From Tubiluchus corallicola (taxonomy: Eukaryota > Priapulida > Priapulimorpha > Priapulimorphida > Tubiluchidae), in the NCBI GenBank assembly GCA_030141605.1, contig JAQGDQ010002385.1, positions 188,001-228,837 of the forward strand: a stretch of 40,837 nucleotides of DNA, written 5' to 3'. Positions 1-8,263 of this stretch are shown one piece after another (position 1 is the first letter of the stretch; each line of letters starts with the position of its first letter). The notes under the pieces were generated by a model. That model saw only the letters and a program-made list of their open reading frames with translations, searched no databases and was not told the origin of the DNA. A program made the translations under genes and the position numbers.

Positions 1-282
1 TTACAAACCGAGCAAGCGTTTAATACTCTTTTTCCTGGAGTGTTAACTATTCAAGAGCCGCAAAGCTATTCTCCTGAGTATGCAAAGCAAGTTCTTCCGA
101 GGAACTTACGTGAGATGTTTTTTGGCACATGGTCATATGAGGCCAAGCTGGAAGAAATTGAGTTTTACATCGGTCTTTTAGATACGCTGATGGAAAATAC
201 ACTTGTTGCAAATAAAATATCGTTTAACCTTACCAATGATCTTATAAAATACGAGGGCAATTATGTATATCGTCAAGAATAA
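1..282 (+). CDS. C-terminal part of an unrecognised protein (cut by window edge)
   Basis: The reading frame is open from the first base and ends with TAA at 280-282, so 93 residues of the C-terminus are visible and the start lies outside the window. A GTG at 40 lies inside the open frame and is not a convincing start. I do not recognise the family. The visible part is acidic and probably mostly helical, with no membrane segment and no cysteine. Its last 20 bases overlap the start of the next gene, which carries its ribosome binding site inside this one. That indicates co-transcription and a shared process. As the neighbour looks like a PilP-type periplasmic protein, a role in a pilus or secretion apparatus is possible, but this is inference from context only. 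Confidence 0.6.
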   Translation, partial: LQTEQAFNTLFPGVLTIQEPQSYSPEYAKQVLPRNLREMFFGTWSYEAKLEEIEFYIGLLDTLMENTLVANKISFNLTNDLIKYEGNYVYRQE

Positions 283-1357
283 AAAAATCTTTCCGCTCAT
301 CTTCTTTATAGGAGTGTCTCTACTATATGTTCCTTTCACATTAGCGCAAGATGATCAAAGTCCCATTATCCGTTCTTCTATCTCGCTTGACACTGAAAGT
401 CCTCTCTTTATAAAAGGGGTAGATGTTAGCGCTTATCTAAATCGTGCAATTGAAAATGTTTTGGCATCACATGATGTCCTCTATATGGAAAGCGCGGATG
501 TTATCTTCGAGCGCATCTTCAATCTGACACTGACAGAAGTTAGAACGCAAGAACCAACTCTGACAGAAAAGGATTTGAGCTATATAACATATACGATGCA
601 GCCTATTTTACGCTCAATCGTTCAGGCTCTGCAAAGACAAGCTCAACAAGCAAGAGCAACATCTTCATTCTCTCCTGTCATTAACCCTCTTGAAACTGTC
701 CTCTCACAAATGCAAGGAGGGGGAACGACGTCAACATTAGGGCAACAAATTGAGCAGCAGACAGCTATTTTATCTATTGAACAGGAGATTCAACGTGTAA
801 ATAAACTGCTCTCTCTTGTAGAACAATATGAGAAGCTAGGTGCTTTCCAGGATACTCTCGACCTACTAGGAATTAATCTGCTACGTGGAAGCACTGTTTC
901 TGTACAGGAAGAATTCGTCACTCAACAAGAACTTATGAACCTCGCAAAAGAACTGAAGCTGGAAATCCAACAGGATGTAGAAGCTGAAATCCAAGCGCTT
1001 GAGCTTAGCACCCTTGCCGTTCTTGGCGATCAAGAAGCCGCTTTAGCAGCGACTGTTCTTCTTCAGCAGAAACAAGAGGAAAGAGTACAACAACGAACCA
1101 CATCAATAATCGCAGAAGAACCTGCCGTGCAATATCCAGAGGCTTCCGGTCCATTATATCAATCCGTAAGAGCCGCAAAAGTCATTGACTATTACGTAGA
1201 TGGAGGAGAGCCAATCGCCCGCGTGCTATGGATTGATGGTACTGTTTACTATTTACGCAATGAAACAATATTTGCTAATGGATGGCAAGTTGAAAGTATC
1301 GAAAATGGAACTATTCAACTCAGTAACGGAGGGTATAACTACAGACTTAATTTCTAG
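263..1357 (+). CDS. Secreted coiled-coil protein with PilP/GspC-like C-terminal domain
   Basis: This is a 364-residue protein. Residues 1-29 look like a signal peptide: a basic start, a hydrophobic core, and a small-residue region ending near LAQDD. Residues about 115-285 are Gln/Glu-rich and likely coiled coil, with a Gly/Thr-rich break near 150. The last ~60 residues look like a small beta domain, with the pattern ARVLWIDGTVYYL, then NGWQVESI, then TIQLSNGG. This resembles the inner-membrane-tethered or periplasmic domain of type IV pilus PilP and GspC proteins. The ATG at 263 has GAGGG just upstream, inside the preceding gene. A strong hairpin terminator follows, so this is the last gene of its operon. 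The family assignment is tentative; other periplasmic assembly proteins with a similar beta domain are alternatives. Confidence 0.6.
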   Translation: MYIVKNKKIFPLIFFIGVSLLYVPFTLAQDDQSPIIRSSISLDTESPLFIKGVDVSAYLNRAIENVLASHDVLYMESADVIFERIFNLTLTEVRTQEPTLTEKDLSYITYTMQPILRSIVQALQRQAQQARATSSFSPVINPLETVLSQMQGGGTTSTLGQQIEQQTAILSIEQEIQRVNKLLSLVEQYEKLGAFQDTLDLLGINLLRGSTVSVQEEFVTQQELMNLAKELKLEIQQDVEAEIQALELSTLAVLGDQEAALAATVLLQQKQEERVQQRTTSIIAEEPAVQYPEASGPLYQSVRAAKVIDYYVDGGEPIARVLWIDGTVYYLRNETIFANGWQVESIENGTIQLSNGGYNYRLNF

Positions 1358-1420
1358 TTTCTCTTTTATGCATACAAATAAAACTGCCCTTTAAAAAATA
1401 ATATATATTTGTATCGGTAA

Positions 1421-1460
1421 AATAAAAAAGCAAATTTCCTCTGAAATTTGCTTTTTTATT
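1421..1460. terminator. Bidirectional rho-independent terminator, perfect 18-bp stem
   Basis: Bases 1421-1438 are an exact reverse complement of 1443-1460, with loop CTCT. The core is GCAAATTTC/GAAATTTGC flanked by A-runs on the left and T-runs on the right, so it has a T-tract on either strand. It lies between two convergent genes (ends at 1357 and 1488) and can end both. Confidence 0.92.
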
Positions 1461-1487
1461 TTATAACTCTCTAATTTAAAACGCCTT

Positions 1488-2411
1488 TTACTCCACCCAG
1501 CGATTATGCAACCAAAACCATTGTTGTGGATATTCCCGTACCCACTCTTCCACTAAATCATTCAGTTGCTGTGTATACGCTAGAACATCCTTTTGATAAG
1601 AATTCGACGATTGAAATTCAACAGGCGGGAAAACTTCCAGCTGGCACTTACCCTCTTGGCGAATCGCTCTTGCTGGAATAATATCGCATCCCATTTTTAA
1701 CGCCAATTGAGCAACAAGAGTCGTCGTCCACGCTTCCCTTCCCATAAAAAAAAATTTCTCTCCTCGGCGGTCTTTTTGATCAATAAGAAGCGCGATATCC
1801 TTCCCCGCCTTAAGATAGCGTATCGCTACCAATAAATTCGCCCGTGTCGCGTTTAATAAAGGGGCCGTCTTATTATCGCGCATCTTTTCATAAATGTTAA
1901 CAATATAGGGATTTTTCGGAGCGCGATATAAACGAAGAAGAGGAATATTATTCTTTAAAGCCCAAATCGGCATAATTTCCCAATTCCCTGTATGAGCGGA
2001 AATAAATATCCGCCCATTTCCCTCTGACTCTTTCTTCTCTTGGATATACTCCCTTCCTTTAATTTCAAAATAAGAGGAAGAAGAGCTGAAATCAAGCGCC
2101 TGCAAATGAGGAAACTCTCCAATTAGCCGAGCGAAATTCTCCCAAGCCGCACATAAAATCTCTTCAATTTCTTCTGGATTTTTCTCTGGAAACGTTGCTT
2201 TAATATTCTTTCGAGCCATACGAGAAACCTTTAAATAAGGACCTATATGCCTCCCCATATAACCAAGCATTCTAGAACTCCGTTCAAATGATAAACCCTT
2301 TAAAATAGAATATCCTAGCCATGCCCCCATCATCTCTAAAGCATATTGTATTTTTTTTCCCTGCGTAATCGACTCCCGTGAGGAAGAAACTGTGCTTTTT
2401 TTCTGTGGCAT
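1488..2411 (-). CDS. lpxL: Lipid A acyltransferase, LpxL/HtrB family
   Basis: This is a 307-residue late acyltransferase that adds a secondary acyl chain to Kdo-lipid IVA at the inner membrane. The family's catalytic HX4D/E motif is present as HTGNWE at residues 140-145. An N-terminal hydrophobic stretch (about 25-45), the conserved region around LRLYRAPKNPYI, and the ending WFWLHNRW also fit the LpxL/LpxM/LpxP family, as does the length. It starts 5 bases after the lpxK stop and is the last gene of the cluster DUF374-waaA-lpxK-lpxL. LpxL and LpxM paralogues cannot be told apart confidently here. The shared terminator at 1421-1460 ends transcription. Confidence 0.88.
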   Translation of the reverse strand: MPQKKSTVSSSRESITQGKKIQYALEMMGAWLGYSILKGLSFERSSRMLGYMGRHIGPYLKVSRMARKNIKATFPEKNPEEIEEILCAAWENFARLIGEFPHLQALDFSSSSSYFEIKGREYIQEKKESEGNGRIFISAHTGNWEIMPIWALKNNIPLLRLYRAPKNPYIVNIYEKMRDNKTAPLLNATRANLLVAIRYLKAGKDIALLIDQKDRRGEKFFFMGREAWTTTLVAQLALKMGCDIIPARAIRQEGKCQLEVFPPVEFQSSNSYQKDVLAYTQQLNDLVEEWVREYPQQWFWLHNRWVE

Positions 2412-2416
2412 AAAAT

Positions 2417-3403
2417 TTATTGTTTACCTTCCATAATCTCCATCAATAACTGTGTGATCCTTTTTTCATCTTCCCAAAGAAGCTTTACTTTAAGAATATG
2501 AACTTGTTTCTGAAAGTAAAGAGGAAGACGAACCCAATCTTTCTCCGTCGTCACAAGAATAGCCTCCTTACTATTAGCTTCCTGCATAAGAGAATCCAAA
2601 TCATCCCTTTTATAAAAATAATGATCAGGAAAAGCAACCTTTTTTATAAAACATATCCCCATACCCGCAAGCGTTTCAAAAAACTTTTCCGGATGACCAA
2701 TACCAGCAAAAGCGATAACCTTTTGATCTCGCAGAACATCACAATCATACGGCTCTAAAAAAGCTGATAGAACACAATGATCCGCACCCGCGTCCGCAGC
2801 AATAGAATAACTATCCTTTCCAATAACAATAAGCCCATCAGCCTCTTGAAAAGCACTCCCTAAAGAAGAGCGCAACGGCCCCGCAGGCAAGACACATCCA
2901 TTCCCCCATCCTTTCGGACCATAAAAAACAAGAAAAGAAAAATCCTTTACAAGATCATGGTTCTGAAACCCGTCATCCATAATAATAATATCAATCCCTA
3001 AAGACTCCGCCATACAAGCGCCATGATAACGATCCGTGGAAACAATCGTTGGAGCCTGCCGCGCCAAAATAAGAGCCTCATCGCCAACATCCTGAAATGT
3101 ATGGCGCTCTAAATCAACAAGAAGAGGACCTTTCTCTTTACCACCATATCCCCTCGTAAGAAAACACGCTCTCTTTCCATGGCGCTTTAAAATAGACGCA
3201 ATAGCCAAAGCTGTCGGCGTCTTCCCAGAGCCGCCAACAACAATGTTTCCAACACAAAGCACAGGAAGAGAAATACGCTTTCTGCAAGATAACACCTTCT
3301 TTAACCAACTCCCTATACGCCAAAATATAGAAAAAAATAATAGACAATAAGCAAAAAAAGAACGCTTTCTTTTCCACCAAAATGATGGCGAACGATAATA
3401 CAT
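2417..3403 (-). CDS. lpxK: Tetraacyldisaccharide 4'-kinase (lipid A 4'-kinase)
   Basis: LpxK phosphorylates the 4' position of the lipid A disaccharide to give lipid IVA, at the cytoplasmic face of the inner membrane. The 328-residue protein starts with the typical PSFWW region, followed by a hydrophobic helix (residues about 15-35). A P-loop with GGSGKTPT lies near residues 57-64, then LTRGYGGK and a DDGFQN motif, all characteristic of LpxK. I place the start at 3403 because AGGAAGG sits 8 bases upstream. The longer reading from a TTG at 3448 would overlap the waaA stop and adds 15 residues unlike the family. It lies 41 bases after waaA. Confidence 0.93.
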   Translation of the reverse strand: MYYRSPSFWWKRKRSFFAYCLLFFSIFWRIGSWLKKVLSCRKRISLPVLCVGNIVVGGSGKTPTALAIASILKRHGKRACFLTRGYGGKEKGPLLVDLERHTFQDVGDEALILARQAPTIVSTDRYHGACMAESLGIDIIIMDDGFQNHDLVKDFSFLVFYGPKGWGNGCVLPAGPLRSSLGSAFQEADGLIVIGKDSYSIAADAGADHCVLSAFLEPYDCDVLRDQKVIAFAGIGHPEKFFETLAGMGICFIKKVAFPDHYFYKRDDLDSLMQEANSKEAILVTTEKDWVRLPLYFQKQVHILKVKLLWEDEKRITQLLMEIMEGKQ

Positions 3404-3444
3404 AATTAAAGCCTTCCTACCATTTGAGCCTAAAAAAACAATGC

Positions 3445-4722
3445 TCAATTTAAATAGCGCGTAATTAATGAAACCGTCTCTTCCAGTATATTTTTATTCT
3501 GCTCCACTACATAATCATAGCCAAGATCCATATACTGCCGCCGTAATTTCTTATCCGACAAAAGAAGATCAACAGCTTCTAAAAGAGCCTCTTCATCTTT
3601 AACACACAAACCAACTCCCTTTAAAGTCATTGTCTGCGTTACTTCCGCAAAATTCTCAGTATAAGGGCCATACAAAACAGCGCATCTCAATCGAGCTGCC
3701 TCCAAAACATTCTGCCCTCCACCCGGTTTAGAATATAAAGATCGGCCAATGAACGCAATCTCAGAAAGCTGATAAAATATACCGATCTCCCCAAATGTAT
3801 CCCCTAAAAAAATATCCGTCTCTCTATCAGGGAATTCACCACAAGAACGTCTTTTAACGCATAATCCTATCTTCTCTAAGCTGTGCACTATCGACTGCGC
3901 GCGTTGCGGATGGCGCGGAACAATAATCGTTAAAAGATCGGCGTGCTTCTTCTGTAATTGCTTATGAATATATCCTGCGCTCTGCTCTTCTCCAGCATGG
4001 GTACTCGCCGCAAGCCAAAAAGGGCGAGAAGCAACCTGCTTTGCTAAAAAATCCACTTCATCCTGAGAAACTCGCAATGAAGAGATAGCAAATTTTAAAT
4101 TGCCAATAAAGTAAGTAGAAACCGCCTCCTGAGACAGAATCTTATAATAATTATAATCCTTCTTCGTTTGAGCCGAAATAAAACAAAAAGAAGACAATAA
4201 AACCTTAGCCGAAGAGGGAAAACGCCGCCATCTTTGAAAAGAGGAATCTGACATGCGCGCGTTAACAAGAGCCGCAGGAATACACCTTTCTTTCAAAGAT
4301 AATAAAAGAGACGGCCAAAGGTCCGATTCACTCCATATAACAAAATGAGGTTGCCAATACTCTAAAAAACGCTCTCCCCATGCAGGATGATCACAAGGAA
4401 GATATTGATGAAAAACACGTTCTGTCAAATAAGGCTTCAAAACACGCGCAGACGAAACAGTTCCTGTGGTAATAAGAAAACACCAGTCCTTATGAACAGT
4501 CTTTAATGAATCAATCAGAGGAAAAAGCGACAAAACCTCCCCAATACTCGCGCCATGAAGCCACACAAGAGTTGATTTAGGGCGAATATGCGTCGCATAT
4601 CCAAACCGCTCTTTCAAGCGATTTTCTTCTTCTTTTTTCCGCCATTGGCGAAATTTTAAAAAACAATAGATAAAAGGGCTTACAACATACCATACCCTTC
4701 TGTAAATCTTAAAAATACACAT
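3445..4722 (-). CDS. waaA: 3-deoxy-D-manno-octulosonic acid (Kdo) transferase
   Basis: WaaA (KdtA) moves Kdo from CMP-Kdo onto lipid IVA at the inner membrane. The 425-residue length is normal. An N-terminal membrane-anchoring region is followed by WLHGASIGE at residues 54-62; Glu62 matches the catalytic Glu of the family. The C-terminal half carries KPGGGQNVLEAA and GPYTENFAE, the nucleotide-sugar binding region of this GT-B fold. The gene sits between a DUF374 acyltransferase (10 bases upstream) and lpxK, a normal lipid A operon setting. Whether it adds one or two Kdo residues cannot be read from the sequence. Confidence 0.95.
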   Translation of the reverse strand: MCIFKIYRRVWYVVSPFIYCFLKFRQWRKKEEENRLKERFGYATHIRPKSTLVWLHGASIGEVLSLFPLIDSLKTVHKDWCFLITTGTVSSARVLKPYLTERVFHQYLPCDHPAWGERFLEYWQPHFVIWSESDLWPSLLLSLKERCIPAALVNARMSDSSFQRWRRFPSSAKVLLSSFCFISAQTKKDYNYYKILSQEAVSTYFIGNLKFAISSLRVSQDEVDFLAKQVASRPFWLAASTHAGEEQSAGYIHKQLQKKHADLLTIIVPRHPQRAQSIVHSLEKIGLCVKRRSCGEFPDRETDIFLGDTFGEIGIFYQLSEIAFIGRSLYSKPGGGQNVLEAARLRCAVLYGPYTENFAEVTQTMTLKGVGLCVKDEEALLEAVDLLLSDKKLRRQYMDLGYDYVVEQNKNILEETVSLITRYLN

Positions 4723-4732
4723 TCCATTCTTA

Positions 4733-5479
4733 TCATTTTTGTTTTAAATCCGAATAATCGCCCGGCTCCACCGGAACGCGACCACAAAATATGTCTGCCT
4801 GTTTTGTAATCCTATTTAACTCATCCTCAACCTTCTGGCTATAATAATTTAGCTCTTCCTCATTCAAAGAAGAAGGGACATGAATAGACTCTCCAAAAAT
4901 AACACACCCTCTCATAAAAGGAATACAATAAGGCAGAAAAAAACGATCCCACCCCCGGCAAATTTTTCCTCTAGAGACACTGAAAGTTACAGGAATAATA
5001 GGGCATTCTGACTTCTGCGCCAAAATAATTGTCCCAGGTTGAGAAACACGCATTCTCGGCCCTCTTGGACCATCCGGTGTAATACCCGCGCACCCTCCCT
5101 GCTGCTTTAACCCCCTAAGAACTTTATAAAGACCCGCCGCACCACCATGCGATGTCGAACCATAAGCCGTTCTCAAACCAAACCAAAATATAACATCCGA
5201 AATCAAGCGCCCGTCTCGATGCTCAGAAATTAAAACATACCCTTTCCTAAAACGCCACCACCAAGGCATAACAACAAGGCGGCCATGCCACATAGCAGCA
5301 ACACACGGATCCTTCTTACGCCATTTTTTAATAGAATCCTCATTACCAAATATCCGCCATCGAACAACAAAAATAATCAACCAAATATAACAAGCAATAA
5401 AAAAAGATATTACAAAGCGCACAGGGCGCATTTGCAATATCTTAATCCAAGATAATTTAAAAAATTCCATTGTTGCCAT
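4733..5479 (-). CDS. DUF374 lysophospholipid acyltransferase family protein
   Basis: This 248-residue protein has an N-terminal membrane helix (about residues 20-40) and the DUF374 acyltransferase pattern: MWHGRL with His65, SEHRDGRLIS at 85-94, YGSTSHGG, and TPDGPRGPR at 134-142. DUF374 proteins are related to the PlsC/LpxL acyltransferases and are regularly encoded just before waaA in alphaproteobacteria. A role in acylating lipid A or another envelope lipid is therefore likely, but the substrate is not established. The start at 5479 has AAGGT about ten bases upstream; ATG at 5470 is an alternative. It is the first gene of the lipid A cluster. Confidence 0.88.
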   Translation of the reverse strand: MATMEFFKLSWIKILQMRPVRFVISFFIACYIWLIIFVVRWRIFGNEDSIKKWRKKDPCVAAMWHGRLVVMPWWWRFRKGYVLISEHRDGRLISDVIFWFGLRTAYGSTSHGGAAGLYKVLRGLKQQGGCAGITPDGPRGPRMRVSQPGTIILAQKSECPIIPVTFSVSRGKICRGWDRFFLPYCIPFMRGCVIFGESIHVPSSLNEEELNYYSQKVEDELNRITKQADIFCGRVPVEPGDYSDLKQK

Positions 5480-5523
5480 GTCATTTTTACCTTGATTGCG
5501 TTATTCATACTTTCATCTATATA

Positions 5524-6969
5524 TTACTCATCTTGAACAACAGGCAAAGTCTCAAACATGACCCCTCTAGGGCCTTCTATGCGTAAGAAAATATTACTCC
5601 GTCCATTCCTCTTCGCATCTTCGTAAATCTCCTGTATTTCCAAAGGAGTTTCAACCTTCTGCTGATTAACACTTAATATCCTTAACCCCGAAGAAAAGCC
5701 TTTCTTTGCCGCAATACTCTCTCTATCCACTTTAACAATCAAAACACCTTCATCCTCTTCAGAAAGTCGATAACGCTGGCGCTCACTCTCTCCAATAACA
5801 CTCAACGAAAAGCCAAACTCTTCCATATACAATGTTTTTTCCGATTCCTTTCGGCTATCCGTTCCAGAAGTCTTGTTATTGTCCTGCTCAAGCTCGCCTA
5901 TAATAACAGAAAGGCGTTTTTCCTCGCCCTTCCGCCAGACAATAATCGTTACCTTTTCACCAACCGGAGTATCCGCCACAACACGAGGAAGCATACGAGA
6001 CGACTCAATTTTCTGACCGTTAAATGTCAAAATAATATCTTCCGCCTCCAGCATTCCTTTAGCAGCCGGGCTATCCTCGGAAACACTATTGATTAAAGCG
6101 CCATAAGCCTCATTAAGGCCGAGGGCTTCCGCAATTTCCTCTGTCACTTCAGAAATAGAAATCCCTAACCAGCCCCGCTGAACCACACCTTCATCCATAA
6201 GCTGCCTTACAACAGGGGCCGCCAATGAACTCGGAACAGCAAAACCAATACCGACACTTCCACCAGAAGGAGAGATAATCGCCGTACTTACACCAATAAC
6301 TTCCCCTTGCAAGTTGAACATCGGTCCACCAGAATTCCCACGATTAATAGACGCATCCGTCTGAATGAAATCGTCATAAGGACCTGATTGAATATCTCGA
6401 CCAAACGCAGAAACAATACCTGCTGTAACAGTCCCTCCTAAACCAAAAGGATTCCCAATAACTAAAACTCCATCACCAACACGAGACTTCATCGAATCAC
6501 CAAATGAAACGTACGGTAAAGGCGTATCACTCTCTATTTTCAAAACAGCCAAATCCGTATAATCATCATATGCAATAACCTCCGCCTCAAGATGATTCTT
6601 ATCATGTAAAATAACCGTTATTTCCTTCGCTTCACTGATAACATGATAGTTTGTCACAATATATCCATCCGAGCTTGTAATAAAACCAGAGCCCAGTGAA
6701 GTCACTTCTCGTTCCTCCGGCTCAAAACCATCAAAAAAATCTCTGTAAAATGGAAAAGGAAAAGGCATATTACCAAAGCGGCCATTCTGATTACTTTCAA
6801 CAACCTGAGTTGTGGAAATATTCACAACAGCCGGCAATAATTTCTCCACTAAATCAGCATAGCTCTCATGTGCAGAAACTCGGGAGGAAAATAAACTGAG
6901 AAATAAAACCGCGCTCAGAAATAAAAAACAATACCGCCGAAAGATACAAATTCCTTGATTCATCCTCAT
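5524..6969 (-). CDS. degP: Periplasmic serine protease, DegP/HtrA (Do) family
   Basis: This is a 481-residue periplasmic protease and chaperone for misfolded envelope proteins. A signal peptide spans residues 1-33 (hydrophobic core, then SRVSAHE). The trypsin-like domain shows the full triad: His109 in TNYHV, Asp139 in DDYTDLAVLK and Ser213 in RGNSGGP. Two PDZ regions follow, about 265-355 (GWLGISISEV) and 385-475. The segment before the first triad residue, with MPFPFPFYRDFF, is the usual LA-loop area. The start at 6969 has AAGGGA six bases upstream. It lies downstream of hflC in the same direction. Whether the true orthologue is DegP or DegQ cannot be decided from sequence alone. Confidence 0.94.
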   Translation of the reverse strand: MRMNQGICIFRRYCFLFLSAVLFLSLFSSRVSAHESYADLVEKLLPAVVNISTTQVVESNQNGRFGNMPFPFPFYRDFFDGFEPEEREVTSLGSGFITSSDGYIVTNYHVISEAKEITVILHDKNHLEAEVIAYDDYTDLAVLKIESDTPLPYVSFGDSMKSRVGDGVLVIGNPFGLGGTVTAGIVSAFGRDIQSGPYDDFIQTDASINRGNSGGPMFNLQGEVIGVSTAIISPSGGSVGIGFAVPSSLAAPVVRQLMDEGVVQRGWLGISISEVTEEIAEALGLNEAYGALINSVSEDSPAAKGMLEAEDIILTFNGQKIESSRMLPRVVADTPVGEKVTIIVWRKGEEKRLSVIIGELEQDNNKTSGTDSRKESEKTLYMEEFGFSLSVIGESERQRYRLSEEDEGVLIVKVDRESIAAKKGFSSGLRILSVNQQKVETPLEIQEIYEDAKRNGRSNIFLRIEGPRGVMFETLPVVQDE

Positions 6970-7076
6970 GCTAATCCCTTCAACAAATCTATCAAAACAG
7001 AAACATCTTTTGTTTTAACTTTTATACTATTTTCTAAACAGAAAGACATCCATAAAATAATTAACAGCCACTATAA

Positions 7077-8204
7077 TCAATTAGACACTATAGAAAGAGG
7101 CGTCTCTTTACTCTCTTCAGCTGTCTCACCACGCGTTTGAGAGTCTTCCGCCATACCGCTATTTTGAAAGCTCTCTATTTCTATAAGTGTTCTACCTTCC
7201 GGCGGAAAAAGTAAATTATTTTCTTTTTCTATACCATTAAAATAACGAAAAAACTCACTTTCCGGCGATAATACCATCTTTACTTTCTCAAAATTGTCAA
7301 AAGAAACCCGCCATGCCTGAAGAGTCCTGAAAAAATTATAAAATTCAGGCGCCTGCTTATAAGCGCTTGAAAAAATCATGTTTCTCTCCGCGTCTCCACG
7401 ACCACGCTCTATCTCTGATTCACGATTGGCGTCCGCTAAAATCACTGTTCGTTCACGATCTGCAGCAGCCTGAATTTTATTCGCCAGCTCAACACCCTCA
7501 GCACGTAACTGCTCAGCTTCAATTTTCCGCTCAGATGACATCCGCTGAAAAACAGAATCCTTCGTCGTATCCGGTAAATCTGTCCGTCCTATACGCACAT
7601 CAACAACCTTAATGCCAAACTCTTCTTCCTGAGACTGCATAAGCTCCGTTATACGATTCATAACACCCACACGCCCAACACTAACAACCGCATCGCTCTC
7701 TTTTGCTGTGTCAACATTAAGTTCAAGATCCTTTATAAATAACATATCTTCGTCATCATTGTTCATAATGGGCTCTTCCCTCGGCACGTCCGCCAAAATA
7801 TCAACAAGACTGACTTTCGCAATCTCAGCACGAACTGCCGAGTTTAAACGACCACCAAAAACCTGTATGAAACGACTCGATGTCACAGCTTTCTTACGAA
7901 ACTCCAAAGGATCAACAATTCGATATCGTAAAAACGCATCAACATTAATACGTTTCTGATCAATCAACAAAATTTCCTGCGCTGGAGGATCAACATTTTG
8001 AATCCGCGCATTGAAATATTCAACATTTTGAATAAACGGAATTTTTAAATAAAGACCTGGCTCCAAAAGAGCCTTCACAGGTCGACCGAATTGAAGAACA
8101 AGCGCAAACTGCGTCTGATGAACAGTATAAAGAGAACTACTCAGTAAAATTAAGACTATGCCCCCTAAAACAGCAAGCGCAGAAACAATATATTTTTGTG
8201 TCAT
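7077..8204 (-). CDS. hflC: FtsH regulator HflC, SPFH/band 7 protein
   Basis: HflC has one N-terminal membrane anchor (residues about 5-25), followed by an SPFH/prohibitin domain with VHQTQFALVLQFG and GLYLKIPFIQNV. The C-terminal part has the helical ELANKIQAAADRER and ESEIERGRGDAERN region typical of HflC. With HflK it forms a large cage around FtsH in the inner membrane and limits its protease activity. At 375 residues it is a little longer than E. coli HflC because of an acidic, Ser/Thr-rich tail (from about 345). It follows hflK by 59 bases, and AGGA stands about nine bases before the start. Confidence 0.95.
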   Translation of the reverse strand: MTQKYIVSALAVLGGIVLILLSSSLYTVHQTQFALVLQFGRPVKALLEPGLYLKIPFIQNVEYFNARIQNVDPPAQEILLIDQKRINVDAFLRYRIVDPLEFRKKAVTSSRFIQVFGGRLNSAVRAEIAKVSLVDILADVPREEPIMNNDDEDMLFIKDLELNVDTAKESDAVVSVGRVGVMNRITELMQSQEEEFGIKVVDVRIGRTDLPDTTKDSVFQRMSSERKIEAEQLRAEGVELANKIQAAADRERTVILADANRESEIERGRGDAERNMIFSSAYKQAPEFYNFFRTLQAWRVSFDNFEKVKMVLSPESEFFRYFNGIEKENNLLFPPEGRTLIEIESFQNSGMAEDSQTRGETAEESKETPLSIVSN

Positions 8205-8263
8205 TTTTTAATTCCTAAACAGGATTCCATCCATTTTTCAAAAACTTATTTTCGCCCTAAAGA

